A DNA stretch of 64,000 bases from Actinophytocola sp963727495 (GTDB lineage: Bacteria; Actinomycetota; Actinomycetes; Mycobacteriales; Pseudonocardiaceae), in assembly GCA_963727495.1 (NCBI GenBank), contig CAVSGQ010000009.1, positions 62,001-126,000 on the forward strand, given 5' to 3'. Under the pieces are notes generated by a model. It ran no database searches and was not told where the DNA came from. It saw only the letters and a list, made by a program, of their open reading frames with translations. A program made the position numbers and the translations under genes. Below, one piece after another: positions 18,179-26,804 of the stretch. Each line of letters opens with the position of its first letter. Positions within the stretch are counted from its first letter, which is position 1.

Positions 18179-18400
18179 CGGTCCTCCTCGCTACCGGGCG
18201 GCTGCCCGCGGGAGCCCAGGCGACAACGAATCTGATCCGCGTGCTCGAAGCAACAATCAAGGGCCCAGCAGCGGCTCCCAGCGTCCGACTAACCCACGGC
18301 CTCACACGACCACGGAGGCGACGACGTCAGCGGGCAACCAACCCCGATTTTCACCCCTCAACGGGCGCCCCACCAGGGACACAGTGACTAACCCCTTCCG
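18179..18400 (-). ncRNA. Putative IS110 bridge RNA region (left end)
   Basis: About 220 bp upstream of the transposase on the same strand hold no open frame with a start. In IS110-group elements this left-end region encodes the bridge RNA that pairs with target and donor DNA. On the minus strand a GGGAGCC run (about 18275) can pair with GGCTCCC (about 18208), enclosing about 60 nt, which suggests a folded RNA. The loops that specify target and donor were not identified, so this is a position-based call. Confidence 0.4.
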
Positions 18401-18870
18401 CCCGCGAGTCCCCGGTTCCGGCTCCGCGAGTCCCCCGTTCCGCTCCCGCGAGTCCCCCGCTCTGGTCCGGCGAGTCCCCGGGTGCGGTCGGGGTGAGTGC
18501 CGGTGCCGTCCGGTGAGACTGCGGCGGCGGGCAAGGGTTGCCGGTGTCGGGCCGGTTGCCGGTGACGGCAGGGCCGGGTGCCGGTGCAGTCGGGCGCGTT
18601 CCTGGTTGCGGTGGGGGAGGGTCGCGGTCTCGGTGAGTTTCAGGTCGCGGTCTCGTGAGTCGCCATCAGCGGCGGTCCAGACTCCGCGAGTCCCCCGTTC
18701 CGGTCGGGTGAGTCCCCGGTTGCGGTCCGGCGAGTCCCCGACTCCGGTCGGGGGAGTCCGCGCTTCCGGCCCCGCGAGTCCCCGTTCCGGTCCGGCGAGT
18801 CCCCGGTTCCGGTCGGCTGAGTTCGCGGTTCCGGTTGGGCGGGTCGCCTGGTCCTGGCTCGGCGAGTGTC
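18401..18870. repeat. Array of degenerate 21-bp repeats (type A, CGAGTCCCCGGTTCCGG)
   Basis: The unit GGCGAGTCCCCGGTTCCGGT and close variants recur with a period of about 21 bp. There are four copies at 18405-18490 and about eight at 18675-18870. The stretch between (18490-18670) is a decayed form with GGTTGCCGGTG-like runs. Variants end in CGTTCCG, GACTCCG, GGTTGCG or GCTTCCG. All copies have the same orientation. No gene is supported here. The array lies in the gap between the convergent YcaQ and DUF4097 genes, beside the insertion element. Confidence 0.8.
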
Positions 18871-18941
18871 CATGCGACCACGCGTGTCCCTCGTACGACC
18901 GGAAACGCGCGAGGCGCGGCGGCGAGGCGCGGCGGCACGGA

Positions 18942-18982
18942 AAGGCCGGGCGGCGCGCGGAGCTGCGCGGCCGCCCGGCCTT
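18942..18982 (-). terminator. Terminator of the RHH-DUF4097 operon
   Basis: A perfect 13-bp stem (AAGGCCGGGCGGC with its complement) and an inner GCGC/GCGC pair lie 20 bp beyond the DUF4097 stop. Read on the minus strand the stem is followed by TTT. This is a good intrinsic terminator for the leftward operon. Confidence 0.8.
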
Positions 18983-19002
18983 CTCCCCCCTGTACCCCGT
19001 GG

Positions 19003-19911
19003 TCAGTCGATCGCGGCGGTGACCAGGGCCGAGCCCGAGCCGGTCCGGCCGCGGATCCTCAGTCCCGGCGCGGACTCCGGCGGGGCCGACGACAGGTCGA
19101 GGTCGCTGCGGGCCTCGCCCGAACCCGACGAGAGGTCGATCTCCGCCCGATTGCCCTCACGAACGCCGACCCGGATCGCGCCCGAACCGGTGTGCAGCTC
19201 GAGCTGCCCGGCCGACGCGTTGGCGATCGTCACGTTGCCGCTGCCGGTGCGGGCCAGCACGTCGTTCGACACCGCGCCCAGCCACACGTCGCCGCTGCCG
19301 GTGATCACGGTGCTCACCCCGCCGACCGCGGTGACCTCGACGTCGCCGCTGCCGGTCTTCGCGCGCACGCCGGCCGCCATCGGGCCGAGGCGCACCACGC
19401 CGGAACCGGTGTCGACCTTCGCGCTGCCCGACGCCTGGTCGGTGCTGACCCGCCCCGACCCCGTGGTGAGCTCCAGCCGCCCGGCCGCGCCGCTCACGTT
19501 CAGGTCGCCCGACCCGGACCTCGCCGTCACGTGGCTGCCGACCGGCGCCTGCACCGACACCGCGACCGCGACGTTGCGCAGGTGCATGTCCTTCGGCGTG
19601 CGCACCACCAGCCGCCCGCTGGTGAAGTCGACCCTGGTCTGCCGCACCGCCTCGGCGGCCGGGCTCACCGGCGCCTCCTCGGCGACCTGGCCGAACTGCG
19701 AGCCGATCCAGCTCATCAGGTTCGACATCCCCAGCGCGAACGGGCTCGCGCCGGACGGGTCGTGCCGCACCTCGACGTGCACCCCCGGCTCGTCCACGAG
19801 CCGTACCTCGATCCGCCCCGGCCCGGTGGCCACGTCGATCTCGGCCGCCCCCTCGTGCTCGAAGCTCTGCCGCCGGACCACGTCCTCGACGTCTTCGGTC
19901 ATCGCCCTCAT
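19003..19911 (-). CDS. DUF4097 family beta-strand repeat protein
   Basis: A 302-residue protein that is almost all short beta strands. After about 110 residues, the motif TGSG plus a beta strand recurs nine times at intervals of about 20 residues (SGSGDLNV, TGSGRVST, TGSGVVRL, TGSGDVEV, TGSGDVWL, TGSGNVTI, TGSGAIRV, SGSGEARS, TGSGSALV). This predicts a right-handed beta-helix or adhesin-like rod. No signal peptide or membrane segment is seen, so it is probably cytoplasmic. The ATG at 19911 overlaps the stop of the RHH gene (ATGA), which decides the start; ATG 19902 is the alternative. The function of the DUF4097 family is not established. Confidence 0.85.
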   Translation of the reverse strand: MRAMTEDVEDVVRRQSFEHEGAAEIDVATGPGRIEVRLVDEPGVHVEVRHDPSGASPFALGMSNLMSWIGSQFGQVAEEAPVSPAAEAVRQTRVDFTSGRLVVRTPKDMHLRNVAVAVSVQAPVGSHVTARSGSGDLNVSGAAGRLELTTGSGRVSTDQASGSAKVDTGSGVVRLGPMAAGVRAKTGSGDVEVTAVGGVSTVITGSGDVWLGAVSNDVLARTGSGNVTIANASAGQLELHTGSGAIRVGVREGNRAEIDLSSGSGEARSDLDLSSAPPESAPGLRIRGRTGSGSALVTAAID

Positions 19912-20441
19912 CCCTCGTACCAACCGTGCACGCGGGACGACGAGCCGCTCCCGCCCTTGTGCTCCTGTGCCCACTCGTTCCAGCCGTAACGGCCCCAGTC
20001 CTTACGGCCCTTGCCCTTGCCGTGCAGCGCCCCCTGGACGGCCTGCTGCACGAACGTGTTCAGCGACACCCCCTGCGCGGCGGCGGCCTGCTCGGCCTTG
20101 CTCTTGAGCTGCTCGAACAGCCGCAGCGTCATGCGGCTCATGTCACCCCCCTCGTCCGGCGGCGGCATCTCCTCCTCGCGCGGCGGCTCGTGCGCCGACC
20201 CCGTACCGGTGACGACGACCTGGACGTCCCGGCCGTCGAGCCGGACCTCCACGACGTGGTCCTCCAGCGAGGCGGTGACCTCCGCGGCCAGGTCGGAGAG
20301 CGCGTTCATGATCGCCAGCCGCGCGGCGGGCTCCAGCGCGGCGGCCAGCACCGCGGCCGCGCGCCGGGTGTTCTCGTCGCCGGCCGATGCGGCCGTGGAG
20401 AGGTCTTCCCGCAAGGCGGCGACATACGGTGTCAGATCCAT
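19908..20441 (-). CDS. Ribbon-helix-helix regulator with unknown N-terminal domain
   Basis: A 177-residue protein. The C-terminal half holds an Arc/HicB-like ribbon-helix-helix: MTLRLFEQLKSKAEQAAA then GVSLNTFVQQAVQGAL (about 103-140), where the MTLRL strand would enter the DNA major groove. The first 75 residues form an alpha/beta region (LTPYVAALREDLSTAA, HVVEVRLDGRDVQVVVTG) that I do not recognise. The tail is rich in Gly, Lys and Trp. It is translationally coupled to DUF4097. Five TGACATCA-like boxes start exactly at its ATG, so it very probably represses its own operon. The name HicB-family antitoxin would be misleading, since no HicA toxin is next to it. Confidence 0.75.
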   Translation of the reverse strand: MDLTPYVAALREDLSTAASAGDENTRRAAAVLAAALEPAARLAIMNALSDLAAEVTASLEDHVVEVRLDGRDVQVVVTGTGSAHEPPREEEMPPPDEGGDMSRMTLRLFEQLKSKAEQAAAAQGVSLNTFVQQAVQGALHGKGKGRKDWGRYGWNEWAQEHKGGSGSSSRVHGWYEG

Positions 20442-20503
20442 GATGTCATCATGACGTCAGATCTGACATCAGTCAAGGGCGGGTGACATCATCGATGACA
20501 TCA
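20441..20503 (-). promoter_or_regulatory. Phased operator array for the RHH regulator
   Basis: Five copies of an 8-bp box lie at 20441 (TGATGTCA), 20452 (TGACGTCA), 20464, 20484 and 20496 (TGACATCA each). Neighbouring boxes are 11-12 bp apart, with one gap of 20 bp, so all face the same side of the helix. The first box overlaps the start codon. RHH proteins such as MetJ and omega bind arrays of 7-8-bp boxes cooperatively. That the linked RHH protein binds here is inference. Confidence 0.7.
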
Positions 20504-20540
20504 ACGAGGTGTCGCGCCGCGGCGCGAGCCGGCCGCCGGC

Positions 20541-20699
20541 CCCCGAAATCCAGCGTAGCGACGGGGACCGACAGTTCCGGGCCCGCTCGGCACGAGTTGT
20601 GGACAACTCCCCGGGGGTCCCCCGAGATCCACGCTACCGATCACTGCCGACAGTTCCCGGGCGTCGTGCGGTGGCGCTGTGGACAACTCGCCCGGCGCG
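20541..20699 (+). repeat. Tandem 79-bp direct repeat with DnaA-box-like sites upstream of thyX
   Basis: Two partly conserved units of about 79-80 bp. Matching blocks are CCCGARATCCA at 20542 and 20621, CCGACAGTTCC at 20568 and 20647, and TGTGGACAACTC at 20598 and 20678. The last block contains the complement of TTGTCCACA, the consensus DnaA box, in both units. The repeat fills most of the gap before thyX and ends about 44 bp from its start codon. Its role in thyX control or replication is open. Confidence 0.65.
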
Positions 20700-20742
20700 C
20701 AGGGGAGGGGGCGGACGGGTTGCCGGCGGTTAGAGTTCGAAC

Positions 20743-21495
20743 ATGACGGAGACCGTGTCCCCGAAGGTGCAGCTCGTCGCCAAGACCGAGTTCTTCCCGC
20801 CGGCCGACGTGCCGTGGTCCACCGACGCCGACGGCGGTGAGGCGCTCGCCGAGTTCGCCGGCCGGGCCTGCTACCAGTCGTGGAAGAAGCCCAACCCGGC
20901 CACCGCCACCAACGCCGGGTACCTGCGGCACATCCTCGAGGTCGGCCACCTGTCCGTCCTCGAGCACGGCACCGTCAGCTTCTACATCACCGGCATCTCG
21001 CGCAGCCTCACCCACGAGCTGATCCGGCACCGCCACTTCTCCTACAGCCAGCTCTCCCAGCGCTACGTGCCCGAGAAGAACGCGAAGATGGTCGAGCCCG
21101 AGGTCATCGCCGACGACCCGGTGCTGCACGAGAAGTTCCTGCGCGCCGCGGAGGCGAGCGTCGCCGCGTACACCGAGCTGCTGCGGGGGCTCGAGGAGCG
21201 CTTCGCCGACGTGCCGAACGCGACCCTGCGGCGCAAGCAGGCTCGGCAGGCCGCCCGCGCTGTCCTCCCGAACGCCACCGAGACCCGCATCGTCGTGACC
21301 GGCAACTACCGCGCCTGGCGGCACTTCATCGCCATGCGCGCGAGCGAGCACGCCGACGTCGAGATCCGCGAGCTCGCCGTGGAATGCCTGCGGCAGCTGC
21401 ACAAGGCCGCCGCCAACGTGTTCGACGACTTCGTCATCTCCACCCTCCCCGACGGCACCGAGGTCGCCTCCAGCCCGTTCGTCACCGAGGGCTGA
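20743..21495 (+). CDS. thyX: FAD-dependent thymidylate synthase ThyX
   Basis: ThyX makes dTMP from dUMP using methylene-THF and FADH2. The signature RHRHFSYSQLSQR (residues 95-107, pattern RHR-x7-8-S-x-R) is present. The length of 250 residues is normal. The ATG at 20743 follows a GGCGGTTAGAG region without an ideal ribosome site. Gene order thyX, dapA, rnj is conserved in mycobacteria; here a kinase cluster and dinB are inserted between thyX and dapA. Confidence 0.98.
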   Translation: MTETVSPKVQLVAKTEFFPPADVPWSTDADGGEALAEFAGRACYQSWKKPNPATATNAGYLRHILEVGHLSVLEHGTVSFYITGISRSLTHELIRHRHFSYSQLSQRYVPEKNAKMVEPEVIADDPVLHEKFLRAAEASVAAYTELLRGLEERFADVPNATLRRKQARQAARAVLPNATETRIVVTGNYRAWRHFIAMRASEHADVEIRELAVECLRQLHKAAANVFDDFVISTLPDGTEVASSPFVTEG

Positions 21496-21577
21496 GCGTC
21501 GTGAGCGGAGCTTGCGGAGCGAACCATTCACCACAGGGCGACCGCGAGCGGCGGCACCGAGCCTGCGAGGGAGCGTC

Positions 21578-21973
21578 GTGAAGCGCCTGGTCGTCGACGT
21601 CCGCGGCGGCAACTACTCCGTCCTTCGCCTGCCCACCGGCAGCGTGCCCGACCCGGCCCTGTTCGCCGTCGGCGGCGTGACGGTCGTGTCGGTGATCAGC
21701 GCTCCGGACGGCGTCACGGTGGTGTGCCCGACCCGGGTCGCGCCCGCCTCCGACACCCGCGAGGACGGCTGGCGGCTGCTGTCGGTGCGCGGCCCGCTCG
21801 AGTTCGCGCTCACCGGGATCATGGCCGCGCTCGCCGGCGAGCTCGCCGCCGCCGGCGTGAGCCTGTTCGCCGTCTCCACCTACGACACCGACCACATCCT
21901 GGTGAAGTCCGACGACCTGGAACGCGCCGTGACCGCCCTGCGCGAGGCCGGCCACGAGGTCGGACCACTCTAG
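21578..21973 (+). CDS. ACT-domain-containing small protein
   Basis: A 131-residue protein built of two ACT-like halves. The second half shows the clear ACT pattern SVRGPLEFALTGIMAALAGELAAAGVSLFAVSTYDTDHILVKSDD. Such stand-alone CASTOR/ACT proteins bind amino acids and act as sensors; partner and ligand are unknown. The GTG at 21578 has GAGGGAG upstream. The end overlaps the convergent dinB by 4 bp. The phrase GAGCGTCGTGA occurs twice, after the thyX stop and at this start. Confidence 0.75.
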   Translation: MKRLVVDVRGGNYSVLRLPTGSVPDPALFAVGGVTVVSVISAPDGVTVVCPTRVAPASDTREDGWRLLSVRGPLEFALTGIMAALAGELAAAGVSLFAVSTYDTDHILVKSDDLERAVTALREAGHEVGPL

Positions 21974-23013
21974 GACGCGCCGGCGCCCTCCGGCGGCGCG
22001 AACTCCGCGCGCACCCCCAGCAGCCGGACGGGCCGGTCGTCGGCGAAGCGGGCGAGCACCGTCAGCGCCGCCTGCTCGATGACCTCCGGGTCGCTCGTCG
22101 GCGACGGCAGGGTCATGCTGCGGGTCCGGGTGAAGAACGGCGCGAAGCGGACCTTCACCGCGACCCGCGCCGCCGGCCGGCCCTCGGCCACCACGTCCCG
22201 CGCCACCCGCCGGGCCAGCACCGCGACCTGCTCGGCGACCTCCGCCGGCGCGGTCAGATCCTGCTGGAAGGTCGTCTCCCGGCTCCGCGACCGCGCCACG
22301 TACGGCGTGCCGGTGACCGTGGTGCTCCCGGCGCCGAGCGCGAGCGTCCGGCACCACGGGCCGATCGTCGGGCCCAGCCGCGCGGCCAGCACCTCCGGGT
22401 CCGCGCGGGCGAGGTCGGCGACCGTGGTGTACCCGAGCCCGGCGAGCTTGCGCGCGGTCTTGCGCCCGATGCCCCACAGCGCCTCGGTCGGCCGCTCGGC
22501 CATCACCGCGACCCAGTTCGCCCGGGTCAGCTCGTACACCCCGGCCGGCTTCGCGAACCCGGTGGCGAGCTTCGCGCGCAACGTGTTGTCCCCGATCCCC
22601 ATCGAACAGGACAGCCCGGTCCGCTCCCGCACCGCGCGCTGCACCTCCCGGGCCAGCGCCCACGGGTCCTCGGTGGACACCCCGAGGAACGCCTCGTCCC
22701 AGCCCAGCACCTGCACCACCGCGTCGAACGAGCGCAGCGTCGCCATCACGACCTCCGACACGGCCTCGTAGGCCGGCGGGTCGTGCGCCAGGAACACCGC
22801 GTCCGGGCACTTGCGGGCGGCCAGCCGCATCGGCATCCCGGAGTGCACGCCGTACTCGCGCGCCTCGTACGACGCGGTGGCCACCACCGCCCGCCTCGCC
22901 GGGTCGCCGGTGCCGCCGACCACCACCGGCCGGCCGCGCAGCTCCGGGCGGCGCAGCACCTCGACCGCCGCGATGAACTGGTCGAGGTCGACGTGGAGTA
23001 TCCAAGCCGCCAT
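21970..23013 (-). CDS. DinB-type Y-family DNA polymerase IV (atypical branch)
   Basis: A 347-residue translesion polymerase of the Y family. Catalytic acidic residues are visible: Asp9 and Asp11 in HVDLDQF, and Asp106-Glu107 in GWDEAFLG. Where canonical DinB has VDMDAFFASVE and SLDEAYLD, this copy has VDLDQFIAAVE and GWDEAFLG. It thus belongs to a divergent branch, distinct from the canonical DinB at 52.98 kb. The thumb helix-hairpin-helix (LWGIGRKTARKLAGLG) and the little-finger strands are present. The ATG at 23013 is only 33 bp from the divergent kinase start. Confidence 0.9.
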   Translation of the reverse strand: MAAWILHVDLDQFIAAVEVLRRPELRGRPVVVGGTGDPARRAVVATASYEAREYGVHSGMPMRLAARKCPDAVFLAHDPPAYEAVSEVVMATLRSFDAVVQVLGWDEAFLGVSTEDPWALAREVQRAVRERTGLSCSMGIGDNTLRAKLATGFAKPAGVYELTRANWVAVMAERPTEALWGIGRKTARKLAGLGYTTVADLARADPEVLAARLGPTIGPWCRTLALGAGSTTVTGTPYVARSRSRETTFQQDLTAPAEVAEQVAVLARRVARDVVAEGRPAARVAVKVRFAPFFTRTRSMTLPSPTSDPEVIEQAALTVLARFADDRPVRLLGVRAEFAPPEGAGAS

Positions 23014-23046
23014 GACGACAGTGTGGCGCGCAGTAACATTCCGCGG

Positions 23047-24543
<1,497 letters not shown>

Positions 24544-24567
24544 TTACCCGCGGGTAGTGTCGGCGGC

Positions 24568-25194
24568 ATGGCTGTTTCCACCGACGAGCGTGCCGCGTTG
24601 TGCGATCTGCTCACCGAGCTCGGTCCCGACGAGCCGACCCTGTGCACGGGGTGGCGGACCCGCGACCTCGCCGCGCACCTCGTGGTCCGCGAACGGCGCC
24701 CGGACGCCGCGGCCGGCATCCTGCTCGCGCCGTTCTCCGCCTACACCAAGCGGGTCCAGGACGGCTACGCCCGCCGCCCGTGGGCCGAGCTCGTCGAGCT
24801 GGTCCGCTCCGGGCCACCCGCGCTCTCGCCGACCCGCATCCCCGTGGTGGACAAGCTCGTCAACAGCGTGGAGATGTACGTCCACCACGAGGACGTGCGG
24901 CGGGCCCAGCCGGACTGGAAGCCGCGCGACCCCGACCCGGCGCGGGACGCCGTCACCTGGGCAGGCCTGAGCCGCGCGGCGCGGATGACGCTGCGCCACA
25001 GCACGGTCGGCGTGGTGCTGCGCCGCCCGGACGGCACGGAGGTGGTCGCCAAGCGCGGGCCCAACACGGTGATCGTCACCGGCGAGCCGGGGGAGCTGCT
25101 GCTGTTCGCGTTCGGCCGCGACGAGGTCCGCGTCGACTTCGAGGGCGAGCAGTCCGCGATCGCCGCGGTCCGGGGGCTCAAGCGAAGTTTGTGA
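24568..25194 (+). CDS. TIGR03085-like metal-binding protein (DinB/MDMPI fold)
   Basis: A 208-residue protein of the four-helix DinB/maleylpyruvate-isomerase superfamily, matching the actinobacterial TIGR03085 group. TGWRTRDLAAHLVVRERRPD near residues 27-46 carries the first His of the metal site, and VEMYVHHEDVRRA carries two more. Such enzymes often use mycothiol, the actinobacterial thiol, but this role is not shown for this member. It lies between the two near-twin kinases, so it may be part of the same duplicated unit. Confidence 0.8.
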   Translation: MAVSTDERAALCDLLTELGPDEPTLCTGWRTRDLAAHLVVRERRPDAAAGILLAPFSAYTKRVQDGYARRPWAELVELVRSGPPALSPTRIPVVDKLVNSVEMYVHHEDVRRAQPDWKPRDPDPARDAVTWAGLSRAARMTLRHSTVGVVLRRPDGTEVVAKRGPNTVIVTGEPGELLLFAFGRDEVRVDFEGEQSAIAAVRGLKRSL

Positions 25195-25268
25195 CCGCCG
25201 TTCGCCGCCTCGACGGAACCTGACATCCTGCTGCCTGGTCGGACACACCGGGACCGGAGGAGGTCGAG

Positions 25269-26774
25269 GTGACGCAGGACCCGACACAGCAGCGGACCGT
25301 GCCGGCCGGCCGGGCGGGCCGGCGCGTGCTCGCCGGCCGCTACGAGATGCTGGAGGAGATCGGCCGCGGCGGCATGGGCATCGTGTGGCTCGCCCAGGAC
25401 TGCATGATCGGGCGGCGGGTGGCGATCAAGGAGCTGCACCTGCCTGCGGGCGTGCCCGACGACGAGCGCCGGGTGCTCGAGGAGCGGGTGCTGCGCGAGG
25501 CGCGGACCGCGGGGCGGCTCAACGACCCGGGCGTGGTCACGGTGTACGACGTGCTGCAGGAGACCGGCAGCACCTACATCGTGATGGAGCTGATCCAGGC
25601 GCCCACGCTGTCGGCGATCGTGCGCGAGCGGGGCGCGCTGCCGCAGGACGCGGTCGCCCGGCTGGCCGACCAACTGCTGTCCGCGCTCGAGGCCGCGCAC
25701 GCGGCCGGGGTGATCCACCGCGACGTCAAGCCCAGCAACATCATGGTGCTGGCGAACGGGCGGGTGAAGCTGACCGACTTCGGCATCGCGCAGTCGACCG
25801 ACGACCCGCGGCTGACCACCAGCGGCATCCTCGTCGGCTCGCCGACCTACATCGCGCCGGAGCGGATCAAGGGTGCCGAGGCCGACGCGAGCTCGGACCT
25901 GTGGGCGCTGGCCGCGGTGCTGTTCTACGCGGTCGAGGGGTACTCACCGTTCGAGCGCTCCTCCACTGCGGCGACCATGCACGCGATCGTCAACGAGATC
26001 CCCTACCTGACCCGCTGCCAGGGCCCGCTCGCCTCGGTGATCATGGGCCTGCTCAACACCGTCCCGGCCGCGCGGCTCTCGGCCGACCAGGTCCGCGGGC
26101 TGCTCGCGCAGGCGACCCGGACCCCGCCCGGCGGGTTCACCGCGACCGCCGCGCAGCCGGTCGCGCCGACGAACCACCTCGCGTACCCGGCCACCGTGCC
26201 CGGCCGTCCGCGGCGGCGTTCCGGCGTGCGGTCGGTGCTGGTCGTCGTGCTCGCGGTGGCGGTGGCCGCCGGGCTGTTCCTCGGCGGCTTCTTCACCCAC
26301 CGGGCCGTCCAGGCCACGCCCGGCGACGGCCGCCCGCCGAACCTCGACGACACCATCACCTACGGGCCGGGCGGCCTGCTGCCCGAGCTGAGCTGGAACT
26401 CCTACCCCGAGGGCGCCTGCCTCAACGGGCGCCTCGTCCAGGGCCAGCGGATCACCGCCAGCGCGCAGGTGGACTGCGGCGAGCCCCACGACCTGCAGTT
26501 CTACCATTCCGAGACCCAGCTGCGGGCGCCCGAGGAGTACGAGACGTTCCCCAACCCGAGCTACCCGGACGTGACACAGCTTCGCGGCTTCGCCGAGCGG
26601 CTGTGCACGCTGATCTTCAACTCGGAGTGGCTGGCCGGTGACCGGTCGAAGCTGCGCTACCGGGCCGTCATCCCGACCGAGCGCGGCTGGACCGACAACC
26701 GCGCGGTGAGCTGCGTGCTCTACCGCGCCGACGGCGACCAGATGTCCGAGTCCTACGTCGCGCCGAGCGGATAG
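25269..26774 (+). CDS. Transmembrane Ser/Thr protein kinase (twin B)
   Basis: A 501-residue receptor kinase. The GTG at 25269 follows GGAGGAGGTC. Motifs: GRGGMG (32-37), Lys54, HRD at 150-152, DFG, APE. The kinase domain matches twin A almost residue for residue from LEEIGRGGMGIVWLA to RGLLAQ. The linker, membrane helix (about 317-340) and extracellular domain differ: here NSYPEGACLNGRL, VDCGEPHDLQFY, RLCTLIF and VSCVLYRA. This is a local duplication followed by divergence of the sensor. Confidence 0.93.
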   Translation: MTQDPTQQRTVPAGRAGRRVLAGRYEMLEEIGRGGMGIVWLAQDCMIGRRVAIKELHLPAGVPDDERRVLEERVLREARTAGRLNDPGVVTVYDVLQETGSTYIVMELIQAPTLSAIVRERGALPQDAVARLADQLLSALEAAHAAGVIHRDVKPSNIMVLANGRVKLTDFGIAQSTDDPRLTTSGILVGSPTYIAPERIKGAEADASSDLWALAAVLFYAVEGYSPFERSSTAATMHAIVNEIPYLTRCQGPLASVIMGLLNTVPAARLSADQVRGLLAQATRTPPGGFTATAAQPVAPTNHLAYPATVPGRPRRRSGVRSVLVVVLAVAVAAGLFLGGFFTHRAVQATPGDGRPPNLDDTITYGPGGLLPELSWNSYPEGACLNGRLVQGQRITASAQVDCGEPHDLQFYHSETQLRAPEEYETFPNPSYPDVTQLRGFAERLCTLIFNSEWLAGDRSKLRYRAVIPTERGWTDNRAVSCVLYRADGDQMSESYVAPSG

Positions 26775-26804
26775 CCGGTTGGCGCACGCGGTAGCGTCTT
26801 GCCC

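Larger units (their letters stand above)
16836..18400 (-). mobile_element. IS110-family insertion sequence
   Basis: The element consists of one DEDD transposase on the minus strand, a short right end (about 16836-16909) and a long untranslated left end (about 18179-18400). IS110 elements usually lack terminal inverted repeats and target-site duplications, so exact borders cannot be fixed by eye. The right end carries a CCCGGC/GCCGGG hairpin (16871-16895). The octamer GAAAATCG occurs near both ends in opposite orientation (about 16839 on plus, about 18347-18354 on minus). The insertion lies between the convergent YcaQ and DUF4097 genes and disrupts no coding sequence. Confidence 0.75.

Noticed and set aside
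18401..18870. CRISPR array
   Set aside because: The units are degenerate, follow each other without unique spacers, and no cas gene is near. The same holds for the three other 21-bp arrays.
19003..20441. HicAB-like toxin-antitoxin pair
   Set aside because: The RHH half looks like HicB, but the partner is a 302-residue beta-solenoid, not a small toxin, and the gene order does not fit.
20483..20746. Short open frames between the RHH gene and thyX
   Set aside because: They overlap the operator boxes and the tandem repeat, lack ribosome sites and have no recognisable product.
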